A stretch of DNA of 64,000 bases from Micromonospora antibiotica (GCF_017599305.1 NZ_JAGFWR010000023.1:36084-100083), one strand, 5' to 3'; shown: positions 32,852 to 42,595, numbered from the stretch's first letter. Program-made: numbers and translations. The notes: generated from the letters alone by a model not told the origin.

Positions 32852-34177
32852 ATGTCCCGTCCCCGCACCGAAGCCGAGTACCTCTCCCGGCTCGTACCGT
32901 CCTCCGTCGCCGGCATCGGACGACGCTCCCTGCTCACCGGGGTCGGCGCGGGCGCGCTGCTCGGCACCGGACTGCTCGCCGGCTGCGGCTCCGACTCCGG
33001 GTCGGGCAGCGACAGCAAGGAGGTGTCGGTCGGCTCCAACCAGTCCGACCCAAAGCCGAAGGACGTCATCGCCAAGGTGATGGACGGGTTCAAGACCTCG
33101 TCCGGCATCACGGCCAGCATCAACACCGTCGACCACAACACCTACCAGGAGAACATCAACAACTACCTCCAGGGCAAGCCGGACGACGTGTTCATGTGGT
33201 TCGCCGGCTACCGGATGCGCTTCTTCGCCGGCAAGGGCCTGGCCGGCGACATCAGCGACCTGTGGGGCAAGCTCTCCGGCTACTCCGACGCGTTTAAGAA
33301 GGCGTCCACCGGGGACGACGGCAAGCAGTACTTCGTGCCGTCGTCGTACTACCCGTGGGCGATGTTCTACCGCAAGTCGGTCTGGAAGCAGCACGGCTAC
33401 CAGGTGCCGACCACACTCGACCAGCTCACCGCCCTCAGCGCGCAGATGAAGCGGGACGGGCTCACCCCGATCGCCTTCGCCGACAAGGACGGCTGGCCGG
33501 CGATGGGCACCTTCGACATCCTCAACCTGCGCATCAACGGCTACCAGTTCCACATCGACCTGATGGCCGGCAAGGAGGCGTGGACCTCCGACAAGGTCAA
33601 GAAGGTCTTCGACACCTGGGCCGGGCTGCTGCCGCTGCACCAGCCGGACAGCCTGGGCCGCACCTGGCAGGAGGCCGCCCAGTCGTTGCAGCAGAAGAAG
33701 AGCGGCATGTACCTGCTCGGTCTCTTCGTCGCCCAGCAGTTCGGCAACGACGAGCAGGACGACATCGACTTCTTCACCTTCCCCGAGATCGACCCGGCCA
33801 TCGGGGCCAAGGCGCTGGACGCGCCGATCGACGGCTACATGCTGGCCCGCAAGCCGAAGTCCGAGGCCAACGCCAAGAAGCTGCTGGAGTACGTCGGCTC
33901 CAAGGAGGCCGCCGACATCACGGTGAAGAACGACCCGACCACCCTGGTCGCCAACAGCGGAGCGGACACCAGCGGCTACACCGCCCTGCAGAAGAAGGCC
34001 GCCGAGCTGGTCGGCTCGGCCACCGAGATCGCCCAGTTCCTCGACCGCGACACCCGGCCGGACTTCGCCTCCACCGTGATCATCCCGGCGCTCCAGCAGT
34101 TCATCAAGAACCCCAGGGACATCGACGGGCTGGTCAACAGCATCGAGAACCAGAAAAAGTCGATCTTCACCAGCTGA
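32852..34177 (+). CDS. Sugar ABC transporter substrate-binding lipoprotein
   Basis: 441 residues. Twin-arginine-like GIGRRSLLTGVGAGALLG leads into the lipobox LLAGC with lipidated Cys45. The body follows the extracellular solute-binding family 1 pattern (YQENINNYLQGKPDDVFMWFAG, FVPSSYYPWAMFYRKSVWKQ, MYLLGLFVAQQFG, IDGYMLARKPKS). AGGAGG precedes ATG 32852. Captures an oligosaccharide outside the cell for the two permeases downstream. No ATPase gene lies nearby; a shared MsiK-type ATPase elsewhere is expected. Confidence 0.93.
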   Translation: MSRPRTEAEYLSRLVPSSVAGIGRRSLLTGVGAGALLGTGLLAGCGSDSGSGSDSKEVSVGSNQSDPKPKDVIAKVMDGFKTSSGITASINTVDHNTYQENINNYLQGKPDDVFMWFAGYRMRFFAGKGLAGDISDLWGKLSGYSDAFKKASTGDDGKQYFVPSSYYPWAMFYRKSVWKQHGYQVPTTLDQLTALSAQMKRDGLTPIAFADKDGWPAMGTFDILNLRINGYQFHIDLMAGKEAWTSDKVKKVFDTWAGLLPLHQPDSLGRTWQEAAQSLQQKKSGMYLLGLFVAQQFGNDEQDDIDFFTFPEIDPAIGAKALDAPIDGYMLARKPKSEANAKKLLEYVGSKEAADITVKNDPTTLVANSGADTSGYTALQKKAAELVGSATEIAQFLDRDTRPDFASTVIIPALQQFIKNPRDIDGLVNSIENQKKSIFTS

Positions 34178-34199
34178 CGGCGAGAGGGGGAGGACCGTC

Positions 34200-35159
34200 G
34201 TGTCCGACCTGCCCCTGATCCAAGCGGATCACGCCGTACCGGCACCGACCCCGGCCACCCCCACCCGGGGTGGTCGTGGTCGGCGGCTACGGCTCCTGTC
34301 CCGCACCGACCGCGTGGTGATCACGCTGATGGTGCTCGTACCGCTGCTGCTGGTGGTCGCCCTGGTCTGGTTTCCCGCGCTGGCCACCGTGGCGCTCTCC
34401 GGCACCGACTGGGACGGCATCGGCCCGCTGAGCGAGATCGACTGGGTCGGTGGCCGGAACTACTCCGACGTGGTCAACATCTACCCGCCGTTCGTGCCGG
34501 CGATGCAGAACAACCTGCTCTGGCTGGCCGCGCTGTTCGTGGTCGCCACCCCGTTCGGGATGTTCCTCGCCGTGCTCCTCGACAAGGAGATCCGCGGCAG
34601 CCGGTTCTACCAGACCGCGCTCTACCTGCCAGTGGTGCTGTCGCTGGCGCTGATCGGTTTCGTCTGGCAGCTCATCTACTCCCGGGACCAGGGTCTGCTC
34701 AACGCCGTCCTGGGCAGCCAGACCGACTGGTACGGCGACCCGAACGTCAACATCTGGGCGGTGCTGGTGGCGGCCGGCTGGCGGCACGTCGGCTACATCA
34801 TGCTGCTCTACCTGGCCGGGCTCAAGGGCGTCGACCCGTCACTGCGGGAGGCCGCCTCGGTCGACGGGGCATCGGAGACCAGCACCTTCTTCCGGGTGAT
34901 CTTCCCGGTGCTGCGGCCCATCAACATCATCGTGCTGGTGGTGACGGTGATCGAGTCGCTGCGCGCGTTCGACCTGGTCTGGGTGATCAACAAGGGGCGC
35001 AACGGCCTGGAGCTGATCTCCGCCCTGGTCACCCAGAACGTCGTCGGCGAGGCCAGCCGGATCGGCTTCGGCTCCGCCCTGGCGACGATCATGCTGGCCG
35101 TCTCGCTGGTCTTCATCACCGTCTACCTGGCCGTCGTCATGAGGGAGAACCGGCGATGA
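34200..35159 (+). CDS. Sugar ABC transporter permease 1 (MalF-like)
   Basis: 319 residues, six TM helices. The cytoplasmic EAA loop is EAASVDGASETSTFFRVIFP, the contact site for the ATPase. Start GTG 34200 is preceded by a GA-rich ribosome site 22 bp after the binding-protein gene. The 3' end overlaps the next permease by ATGA. Confidence 0.94.
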   Translation: MSDLPLIQADHAVPAPTPATPTRGGRGRRLRLLSRTDRVVITLMVLVPLLLVVALVWFPALATVALSGTDWDGIGPLSEIDWVGGRNYSDVVNIYPPFVPAMQNNLLWLAALFVVATPFGMFLAVLLDKEIRGSRFYQTALYLPVVLSLALIGFVWQLIYSRDQGLLNAVLGSQTDWYGDPNVNIWAVLVAAGWRHVGYIMLLYLAGLKGVDPSLREAASVDGASETSTFFRVIFPVLRPINIIVLVVTVIESLRAFDLVWVINKGRNGLELISALVTQNVVGEASRIGFGSALATIMLAVSLVFITVYLAVVMRENRR

Positions 35160-36076
35160 GCGCGTCGACCACGACCCGTCCGCCGACCTCGGAGCCGGCG
35201 TCCGGGGCCGCCCCGCGCCGTCGGCCGCTGCGCCCCGCCCGGGTGGCGCTGCACCTGTTCCTCGGCGCGGTCGCCGTCGGTTGGCTCTTCCCGATCCTCT
35301 GGGCGGTGCTGACCTCACTGCGCTCCTACGAGTACACCGCCGCCAACGGGTACGTCTCGTTCGGCGGGTGGACGTTCGACAACTACGTCACCGCCTGGCA
35401 GACCGCCGAGTTCGGCAAGCACTTCCTCAACTCGGTCTACATCACCGTCCCGGCGGTGCTGCTGACCCTGTTCCTCGCCTCGTGCGTGGCGTTCGTGATC
35501 GCCCGGTTCAGCTGGAAACTCAACATCGTCCTGCTCGGGCTGTTCACGGCCGCCAACCTGCTGCCCCAGCAGGCGCTGCTGATCCCGCTGTTCCGGATCT
35601 TCACCGAGGTGCCGCTGCCGGAGTTCATGAGCGACTCGGAGCTGCTCTACGACAGCTACTGGGGGCTGATCCTGGTCAACGTGGCCTTCCAGTGCGGCTT
35701 CTGCGTCTTCGTGCTGAGCAACTACATGAAGGCGCTGCCCCGCGACCTCTACGAGGCGGCCATGGTGGACGGGGCGAGCATCTGGCGGCAGTACTGGCAG
35801 GTGACCATGCCGCTGTGCCGGCCCGCGCTGGCGGCCCTGGCCACCCTGGAGGTGACCTGGATCTACAACGAGTTCTTCTGGGCCACCGTGCTGATGCGCA
35901 CCGGCGACAAGTTCCCGGTCACCAGCTCGCTGAACAACCTGCGCGGCGAGTTCTTCACCGACAACAACCTGGTGTCGGCCGGCTCGGTGCTGGTCGCCAT
36001 CCCCACCCTGGTGATCTTCTTCCTGTTGCAGAAGCAGTTCGTCAAGGGCCTGACCCTGGGCGCGTCCAAGGGCTGA
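35156..36076 (+). CDS. Sugar ABC transporter permease 2 (MalG-like)
   Basis: 306 residues, six TM helices, EAA loop EAAMVDGASIWRQYWQVTMP. Start overlaps the stop of permease 1 by 4 bp, ensuring equal synthesis. Forms the membrane channel with permease 1. Followed by a strong hairpin that ends the operon. Confidence 0.94.
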   Translation: MSASTTTRPPTSEPASGAAPRRRPLRPARVALHLFLGAVAVGWLFPILWAVLTSLRSYEYTAANGYVSFGGWTFDNYVTAWQTAEFGKHFLNSVYITVPAVLLTLFLASCVAFVIARFSWKLNIVLLGLFTAANLLPQQALLIPLFRIFTEVPLPEFMSDSELLYDSYWGLILVNVAFQCGFCVFVLSNYMKALPRDLYEAAMVDGASIWRQYWQVTMPLCRPALAALATLEVTWIYNEFFWATVLMRTGDKFPVTSSLNNLRGEFFTDNNLVSAGSVLVAIPTLVIFFLLQKQFVKGLTLGASKG

Positions 36077-36142
36077 GGTCACCGCCCCCACCCACCCGCA
36101 CCTGCGCGAGCTGACGATCTCGATGGCCCCCACCCACACCCA

Positions 36143-36204
36143 CGCGCGAGAGCGGTATTCCTGGCAGGCATAACTATGACCCACAGGCATACCGCTCTCG
36201 CGCG
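36143..36204. terminator. Long hairpin at end of ABC operon; member of a dispersed repeat
   Basis: CGCGCGAGAGCGGTAT (36143-36158) and its exact reverse complement (36189-36204) with a 30-nt loop. The loop carries GGCATAACTATGAC and the end CACAGGCATA. A related sequence occurs at 63846-63881. Confidence 0.8.
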
Positions 36205-36271
36205 CTACTGACACCCCTCGACCTCACCCACCGTGACGGACGCCGGGGTGCCCGCACCGGAGATGAGCGCC

Positions 36272-38410
36272 ATGACCGATCCGACCGTGATCCACCTGCG
36301 CCGGGGCCGCACCAGCCTGGTGCTCGACGCGCGCGGCCCGGGACTGCCCCGGATCGTGCACTGGGGGGCCGACCTCGGTCCGGTGCCCGCCGAAGACCTG
36401 CCGGCCCTGGTCGACGCCACCGTACCGCCGGTGGTGCCGAGCAGCTTCGACGCGCCGACCGTGCTGTCCCTGCTGCCCGAGGCGAGCGCCGGCTGGAGCG
36501 GCCGGCCCGGCCTCGCCGGCCACCGCGCCGGCCACGACTGGTCCACCGCATTCCGGCTCGACAGCCTCGACGTCGACGACCCGGGTGGGGCGGCGCGGGT
36601 GGGCGTGCGGGCGACGGACCCGGGCGTCGGGTTGACCCTGACCATCGAGATCACCCTCGACCCGGTCGGGGTGCTGACCGTGCGGCACCGGCTGCGCAAC
36701 GACGCCGACCACCCCTACGAGGTACGCGAACTGACGCCGGTGCTGCCCGTGCCGCCGGTCGCCACCGAACTGCTCGACCTCACCGGGCGCTGGTGCCGCG
36801 AACGCGCACCGCAACGGCACACATGGTCGCAGGGCGCGTGGGTCCGCGAGGGGCGGCACGGCCGCACCGGGCACGACGCCACCCTGCTGCTGGTCGCCGG
36901 CACCGCCGGGTTCGGCTTCGGCCACGGCGAGGTGTGGGCGGTGCACACCGCGTGGAGCGGCGACCACGTGACCGTCGCCGAACGCCGCCCGACCGGGGAG
37001 TCCACCCTGGGCGGCGGGGAACTGCTCGCCCCCGGCGAGATCGTCCTCGGCCCCGGCGACGAGTACGCCACCCCGCTGCTCTACGCGGTGCACTCCCCCG
37101 CCGGGCTGGACGGGCTCAGCGACCTGCTGCACACCCACCTGCGGGCCCGACCCGGCCACCCCCGCACGCCGCGCCCGGTCACCCTCAACGTCTGGGAGGC
37201 GGTCTACTTCGACCACGACCTGGACCGGTTACGGACCCTCGCCGACCGGGCCGCCGAGGTGGGGGTCGAGCGGTTCGTCCTCGACGACGGCTGGTTCACC
37301 GGCCGCCGGCACGACCGGGCCGGCCTGGGCGACTGGCAGGTCGACGCCGACGTCTGGCCCGCCGGCCTGGGGCCGCTCATCGAGCATGTTCGCGGGCACG
37401 GCATGCAGTTCGGGCTCTGGGTCGAACCGGAGATGGTCAACCCCGACTCGGAGCTGTACCGCGCCCACCCCGACTGGGTGCTCGCCGCCCCCGGCCGGCT
37501 ACCCCTGCCGTGGCGGCACCAGCAGGTGCTGGACCTGGCCAACCCGGCGGCGTACGCGCACCTGCTCGGCCGGCTCGACGCGCTGCTCACCGGGAACCCG
37601 GGGATCAGTTACCTCAAGTGGGACCACAACCGGGACCTCACCGAGGCCGGGCACGCCGGCCGGCCCGGGGTGCACGCGCAGACCGTGGCGGCCTACCGGC
37701 TCTTCGACGAGCTACGCGCCCGGCACCCGCACCTGGAGATCGAGAGCTGCTCGTCCGGCGGGGCCCGGGTCGACCTGGAGATCCTGCGGCGCACCGACCG
37801 GGTCTGGGCCAGCGACACCAACGACGCCCTGGAACGGCTGTCCATCCAACGCTGGACCGGCCTGCTGCTGCCCCCGGAACTGGTCGGCACACACATCGGC
37901 CCGGGGCGTTCGCACACCACCGGCCGGGTGCACACCCTGGGCTTCCGGGCGGTCACCGCGCTCTTCGGCCACCACGGCATCGAATGGGACATCGTCGCGA
38001 TCGACGCCGAGGAGCGGGCCGAGCTGACCGCCTGGGTGGCCCTGCACAAGCGGCTCCGACCGCTGCTGCACACCGGGCGGGTGGTGCGGTTCGATCATCC
38101 GGACCCGGCCGTACAGGCGCACGGCGTGGTCGCCCACGACCGCTCCCGCGCCGTGTACGCGGTGTCCCGGGTGGCCACCTCCGGCACGCAGACCCCCGGC
38201 CCGGTGCGCCTGCCCGGCCTCGACCCGACCCGCCGCTACGCCGTCCGCCCCGCCGAGGGGGTGCCGCAGCCGGCGGCGATGCAGATCACCGAACCCCGCT
38301 GGCTGCCCGGTGTGACGCTGGGCGGCGCGGTGCTGGCGACGGTGGGTCTGCACCTGCCGGCCCTGCACCCGGAACAGGCCCTGCTCCTGGAGGTCGACGC
38401 GGTCGACTGA
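36272..38410 (+). CDS. GH36 alpha-galactosidase
   Basis: 712 residues. Nucleophile Asp451 in YLKWDHNRDL and acid/base Asp515 in WASDTNDALERL are both present, along with the family marker FVLDDGWFTGRR and SCSSGGARVDLEIL. No signal peptide, so it acts in the cytoplasm on imported galactosyl oligosaccharides, removing alpha-1,6-galactose. ATG 36272 has GGAG 10 nt upstream; ATG 36263 and GTG 36233 are possible but worse spaced. Lies just after the sugar importer. Confidence 0.93.
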   Translation: MTDPTVIHLRRGRTSLVLDARGPGLPRIVHWGADLGPVPAEDLPALVDATVPPVVPSSFDAPTVLSLLPEASAGWSGRPGLAGHRAGHDWSTAFRLDSLDVDDPGGAARVGVRATDPGVGLTLTIEITLDPVGVLTVRHRLRNDADHPYEVRELTPVLPVPPVATELLDLTGRWCRERAPQRHTWSQGAWVREGRHGRTGHDATLLLVAGTAGFGFGHGEVWAVHTAWSGDHVTVAERRPTGESTLGGGELLAPGEIVLGPGDEYATPLLYAVHSPAGLDGLSDLLHTHLRARPGHPRTPRPVTLNVWEAVYFDHDLDRLRTLADRAAEVGVERFVLDDGWFTGRRHDRAGLGDWQVDADVWPAGLGPLIEHVRGHGMQFGLWVEPEMVNPDSELYRAHPDWVLAAPGRLPLPWRHQQVLDLANPAAYAHLLGRLDALLTGNPGISYLKWDHNRDLTEAGHAGRPGVHAQTVAAYRLFDELRARHPHLEIESCSSGGARVDLEILRRTDRVWASDTNDALERLSIQRWTGLLLPPELVGTHIGPGRSHTTGRVHTLGFRAVTALFGHHGIEWDIVAIDAEERAELTAWVALHKRLRPLLHTGRVVRFDHPDPAVQAHGVVAHDRSRAVYAVSRVATSGTQTPGPVRLPGLDPTRRYAVRPAEGVPQPAAMQITEPRWLPGVTLGGAVLATVGLHLPALHPEQALLLEVDAVD

Positions 38411-38454
38411 CCGCCCCGGGTCCGGCCGCAGGGCGCCATCCCGGCGAGGACGGT

Positions 38455-38484
38455 GGTGGCCGGGCCCCAGGGGACCCGGCCACC
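38455..38484. terminator. Bidirectional terminator between alpha-galactosidase and mannanase genes
   Basis: GGTGGCCGGG and CCCGGCCACC with further pairing of CCC and GGG inside, after one mismatch, and a 2-nt loop. Sits between convergent genes. Confidence 0.85.
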
Positions 38485-38500
38485 GGTGGTGCGGAGGCGG

Positions 38501-39892
38501 TCAGCTCGCGGTGCAGGTCACCGTGGGGGCCGGGTTGCTGCCGGTCCAACTGCCGATGAAACCGAAGGCCGCGCTGGCCCCGGCACCGAGCCGGCCGTTG
38601 TAGTCGACGTTGCGCGCGGTCACCGTGCTGCCGCTGCTGCTCAGCGATGCGTTCCAGGCCTGGCTGACGGTCTGGCCGTTGGCGTAGGTCCACTTCGTCG
38701 TCCAGCCGTTGATGGCCGCGCTGCCGGCGGTCACCTTGACCTCACCCTGGAACCCGCCCTGCCACGAACCGATGATCGTGTACGTCGCGGTGCAGCCACC
38801 GGTCGCCGGCGGGGTCGTGACCGGCGGGGTGGTGGGCGGCGGGCTGGTCGGCGGGGTCGTGGGCGGGGTGGTCGGCGGCGTGGTGGGCGGCGTCGTCGGG
38901 GTGGTGCCGGAGTAGACCGACGCCTCCTTCGCGGTCGACTTGATGCCGTTGACGCCGTTGAAGATCCGCTGCCCCCAGGTGGTCAGGGCGGCCGGGTTGA
39001 AGTTGGTGGTCATGTCGAGGTACTCCACGCCACCGCCGTTGCCGCTCCACGACCAGCCGAGGTAACCGATCCCGTTGGCCTGGGTGTACGACAGGATGGT
39101 GTCCTCGTCGGGGTTGCCGTCGGAGTGGTCGAAACCGAACTCGCCGACCACGATGGGCAGCTTGGCGGTGCGGAACCGGCCCAGGTAGTCGCTGATCTCG
39201 GCGGCGGTGTCGAAGACGCCGTACATGTGGATCGAGAAGACGGTGTTCTTCTGCGGGTCGGCGGCGAACACCCCGGCCGCGTTGTCGCGCATGGTGAACG
39301 ACCAGTCCTGACCCCAGTTCGGGGCGTCCACCATGATCGTGTGGGTGATGCCGCCGGCCCGCAGCCGCTTGATCGCGTTGGCGTTGTCGGTGGCCCAGGT
39401 GGCGTAGCCCTGGTTGCCGTACGGCTCGTTGCCGATGTTGACGATGACGTACCGCTCCTGGCCCTGCAGGGCGCTGGCGATGCTCAGCCAGTAGTCGACC
39501 GCCCTGTCCAGGGTGATCGCCCCGGCCTGCTCGCCGTAGCCGGTGGTGTCGTGCACCTCCAGCACGCAGATCAGCTTGTTGGCCTTGCAGAGCGAGATGA
39601 CGTTGCTGACGTCGGCGGCGGTGTTCTTGGTCCAGCGGTCACCGCTGGCCAGCACCACCCGGACGGTGTTCGCACCGAGCGCCTTGATGTTGGCGAAGGA
39701 GGTGGTCTGCTGCGGGTACCAGGTGTGGGCGTGGTTGACGCCCCGCATGATGAACTCGTTGCCGTTGGCGTCGTAGAGCTTGCCACCGGAGACCGTGAAA
39801 CCGGCTGCGGCCTGGGCCGGCTGGCCGAAGGCGAACACGGCGGCGAGGACGGTGAGCAGGGCGACACCGGCGACGGAAAGTCGCTTCTTCAT
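38501..39892 (-). CDS. Secreted GH5 endo-beta-mannanase with CBM2
   Basis: 463 residues. Signal peptide 1-29 (VALLTVLAAVFAFGQPAQA). The catalytic module about 30-328 resembles GH5 subfamily 8 mannanases (MRGVNHAHTWYPQ, NTVRVVLASGDRWTKN); acid/base Glu156 in NIGNEPYGN and nucleophile Glu251 in VVGEFGFDH. A threonine/proline linker (TTPP repeats) spans about 330-365, then a CBM2 (CTATYTIIGSWQGGFQGEV, NGWTTKWTYANGQTV) with the flanking cysteines. Cuts mannan backbones outside the cell while binding crystalline polysaccharide. Mannan rather than glucan as the substrate is inferred from the subfamily look and the neighbouring galactosidases. Confidence 0.9.
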   Translation of the reverse strand: MKKRLSVAGVALLTVLAAVFAFGQPAQAAAGFTVSGGKLYDANGNEFIMRGVNHAHTWYPQQTTSFANIKALGANTVRVVLASGDRWTKNTAADVSNVISLCKANKLICVLEVHDTTGYGEQAGAITLDRAVDYWLSIASALQGQERYVIVNIGNEPYGNQGYATWATDNANAIKRLRAGGITHTIMVDAPNWGQDWSFTMRDNAAGVFAADPQKNTVFSIHMYGVFDTAAEISDYLGRFRTAKLPIVVGEFGFDHSDGNPDEDTILSYTQANGIGYLGWSWSGNGGGVEYLDMTTNFNPAALTTWGQRIFNGVNGIKSTAKEASVYSGTTPTTPPTTPPTTPPTTPPTSPPPTTPPVTTPPATGGCTATYTIIGSWQGGFQGEVKVTAGSAAINGWTTKWTYANGQTVSQAWNASLSSSGSTVTARNVDYNGRLGAGASAAFGFIGSWTGSNPAPTVTCTAS

Positions 39893-40033
39893 GGGTTTCC
39901 TCAGGAAGGGTCGACCCCGTTGCCCTGGCGGGGTGGCGATGCTGGTGGGTGGCGCTCGGCTGCAGCCCGACAGCCGCCGCCGGAACTCCCTGGCCGCGTG
40001 CGGATCAGCGTATGCCGATGGAGCCGGGAAGGC

Positions 40034-40157
40034 AACCGGTTAAGTTACTGGCGCGTTTCCCGCCGGGCCTGTGGCGACCCACACCGACCATGGGCCGCCA
40101 CAGGGGGCAGTCATCCCCACCACAGGATGTGACACCACCAGCCTGAACCGGTTAAGT
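40034..40157. promoter_or_regulatory. Two AACCGGTT operators upstream of the mannanase gene
   Basis: AACCGGTTAAGT occurs at 40034-40045 and 40146-40157. The 8-bp core is a perfect palindrome of the kind bound by LacI-family repressors. The spacing of 112 bp would allow looping. No LacI gene is in the window. Confidence 0.55.
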
Positions 40158-40286
40158 CGGACCCTAGACCCCCCTCCCGGGACCGTCAAGGGTCACCCGG
40201 TCGGGCGAGCCGGCCGCACCGGCGAGGTTGACCGGCGTCGCGCAGGGGTATCCGGTGACGATCGTCGCCCGGGAGGAGAAACCAGG

Positions 40287-41249
40287 ATGGTCCGCGTCGG
40301 CTACACCCTGATGTGCGAACAGACCGGCCCCAAGCAGTTGGTCGACCACGCGGTACGGGCGGAGGCAGCCGGCTTCGACCAGCTGGTCATGTCCGACCAC
40401 TACTACCCGTGGCTCGACGCGCAGGGCCACTCCCCGTACGCCTGGTCGGTGCTGGGCGCGGTCGCCCACGCCACCAGCCGGGCCGAGCTGATGTCCTTCG
40501 TCACCTGCCCGATCCGCCGCTACCACCCGGCGGTGGTGGCGCAGAAGGCCAGCACCATCGGGGTGCTCTCCGACGGGCGGTTCACCCTCGGCCTCGGCGC
40601 CGGGGAGAACCTCAACGAACACGTGGTCGGCGGCTGGCCGCACGTGCAGCAGCGGCACGAGATGTTCTCCGAGGCGCTCCAGATCATCCGTCCGCTGCTC
40701 AACGGCGAGACGCTGACCTTCTCCGGCAACCACTTCGACGTCCCCGACGCCTACGTCTGGGACCGGCCGGGACGCCCCGTACCGATGGCCGTCGCCGCAT
40801 CCGGACCGTCGTCCGCCGCCCTCGCCGCCGAGTACGCCGACGGCATCGTCGCCACCGAACCCGACTCCCGGATCATCCAGCTCTATGACGACGCGGGCGG
40901 CGCCGGGCAGCCCCGCTACGGCCAGGTGGCCATCTGCTACGGCCCCGACGAGGCCGAGTGCCGCAAGATCGTGCACGACCAGTTCCGCTGGTTCGGCAAC
41001 GGTTGGAAGGTCAACGCCGACCTGCCCGACCCGGATGCCTTCGCCGCCGCCACCCAGTTCGTCCGGGAGGAGGACGTCGCCGACGGTATCCCCTGCGGAC
41101 CGGACGTCGAACGGCACGTCGAGGCGTTCCGCGCCTTCGTCGACGCCGGTTTCACGCACGTGGCGATCGTGCAGGTCGGCGGGGACAGCCAGCCGATGTT
41201 CCTGGACTGGGCGCAGGAGCAGCTACTGCCCCGGCTCCGCGAACTGTGA
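40287..41249 (+). CDS. LLM-class (F420-dependent type) oxidoreductase
   Basis: 320 residues. Luciferase-like TIM-barrel: VGYTLMCEQTGPKQLVDHAV, VMSDHYYPWLDAQGHSPYAW, ISO-type loop RRYHPAVVAQKASTIGVLSDGRF and LGLGAGENLNEHVVGGWP. This matches the TIGR03557-like group of F420-dependent enzymes near G6P dehydrogenase. Uses a deazaflavin cofactor; substrate unknown. GGAGGAG lies upstream of ATG 40287. Single gene, divergent from the mannanase. Confidence 0.92.
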   Translation: MVRVGYTLMCEQTGPKQLVDHAVRAEAAGFDQLVMSDHYYPWLDAQGHSPYAWSVLGAVAHATSRAELMSFVTCPIRRYHPAVVAQKASTIGVLSDGRFTLGLGAGENLNEHVVGGWPHVQQRHEMFSEALQIIRPLLNGETLTFSGNHFDVPDAYVWDRPGRPVPMAVAASGPSSAALAAEYADGIVATEPDSRIIQLYDDAGGAGQPRYGQVAICYGPDEAECRKIVHDQFRWFGNGWKVNADLPDPDAFAAATQFVREEDVADGIPCGPDVERHVEAFRAFVDAGFTHVAIVQVGGDSQPMFLDWAQEQLLPRLREL

Positions 41250-41253
41250 CCGC

Positions 41254-41290
41254 CGGGCCGGGCCGGGTCTCGCGTACCCGTCCCGGCCCG
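41254..41290. terminator. GC-rich hairpin between convergent genes
   Basis: CGGGCCGGG (41254-41262) and CCCGGCCCG (41282-41290), 19-nt loop, directly after the LLM gene stop. Confidence 0.6.
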
Positions 41291-41434
41291 TCCGGTGCCG
41301 GACGACCGGCTTGTTCACCATGCCGGTGCCGCCCAGCACGTGCTCACCACCACCCCGGGCCGGTGGCCGGTGCGATCCGTGACCTGCCTGCTCCTCTGAC
41401 GACGGCGGGGAGCGGCTGCTCGCCTCGTCGCGCT

Positions 41435-42595
41435 CTACAGGGGACGCCAGCGGGTCGGGTCGTCGCTGCCGTCGACCAGCCTGATCGAGGCTGCCAGGTC
41501 CAGCGCCCCGGTACGCCCACCCGCCGCAGCGTTACCCGCCACCGACTCCGTGTCCACCTCAGCGACGCAACCCGCGCAGCCTGGCACTTGAGCCACCCGG
41601 TAGGCACCGAACCCCTTCGGCCCCTCGTCCGCCGAGCCGACCCGCCCGCCCACCATCACCCGGGTACGGACGAAATCCGACCCGTCGCCGGCGAACACCC
41701 CGTCGGAGACGCCGATGAGGATGTCGCGCCCGGTCGACTTACCGGTCTTCATCACATAGTGCGCGGTCACGTCCAGCCACCTTCCCCGGAACGTCCGGAT
41801 CTCCACACCCCTGAGCATGCTGCCGGGTGGATCGGCGACCGGCGCATACGGGACGGTGATCGGCTGGTCCTCCCAGAGCAGACCGGCGGCCACCTGACGG
41901 GCGACCACCTCCGGCCGACCGAACCCCATGACCCCCACGGAGATCCACCCGTCCGGCGCGTACTGCCAGGACAGCACGGTGTCGCCGCCGCCGGCCCACA
42001 GGTGGGCGGGGTACCCCGCCACCGGGGTGACCGGGGGACCCGGCAGGGCGACCGACGGGGAGGCCGACGGCATCCCCGGCATCGGTTCCCGCCGGTACTG
42101 GTCGAAGACGTCCTTCCCGCGCGCACCCACCCGGACGACCACCGAGCCGCTGGAGGCCATCATCGGGCCGGCTTCCACCGGGCCGCCGGGGCTCAGCGCC
42201 TCCGGCACGTCCGCCCGCACCGTGATCACGGACAGATCCGACTGGTACGACTGGTGGCCCGCGCCCGCCGGCAGGCTCCCGAGCCGGAGCAACCGGCGGG
42301 TCGGGTCGAAACGCTCCGGGGCCACCGTCGGCGGCCCGGGGCGACTCACCGTCGGTGCCGGTCGGCCGTCGTCACCGGGGACCCTGCCCGGCCGTAGGCC
42401 GACGACCGCGACCGCCACGCCGACCAGGGCGCACACCGTCACGACGGCCGACGCGGCGGTCACCACCCGGCGGCGACGCCGCACCGCCCGATCCCCCGCC
42501 GCCAGCCAGGTCTCCGGCCCGTCCCCGCCGTCGGGCAGGTCGTCGGCGGCCCGGGTCAGCATCTCCCGGACCAGGGTCTCGTCGTCGTGGATCAC
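41435..42595 (-). CDS. Membrane-anchored putative anti-sigma or sigma-partner protein
   Basis: 386 residues. A cytoplasmic N-terminus of about 45 residues (LVREMLTRAADDLPDGGDG), one TM helix (VVTAASAVVTVCALVGVAVAVVGL, about 46-68), then a 315-residue extracytoplasmic part. GTG 42595 overlaps the sigma factor stop by 4 bp (GTGA). The topology and coupling are those of an anti-sigma factor, but no zinc-binding HxxxCxxC motif is present, so the partner role is inferred. A paralogue lacking the N-terminus and TM helix follows upstream at 43193. Confidence 0.8.
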   Translation of the reverse strand: MIHDDETLVREMLTRAADDLPDGGDGPETWLAAGDRAVRRRRRVVTAASAVVTVCALVGVAVAVVGLRPGRVPGDDGRPAPTVSRPGPPTVAPERFDPTRRLLRLGSLPAGAGHQSYQSDLSVITVRADVPEALSPGGPVEAGPMMASSGSVVVRVGARGKDVFDQYRREPMPGMPSASPSVALPGPPVTPVAGYPAHLWAGGGDTVLSWQYAPDGWISVGVMGFGRPEVVARQVAAGLLWEDQPITVPYAPVADPPGSMLRGVEIRTFRGRWLDVTAHYVMKTGKSTGRDILIGVSDGVFAGDGSDFVRTRVMVGGRVGSADEGPKGFGAYRVAQVPGCAGCVAEVDTESVAGNAAAGGRTGALDLAASIRLVDGSDDPTRWRPL

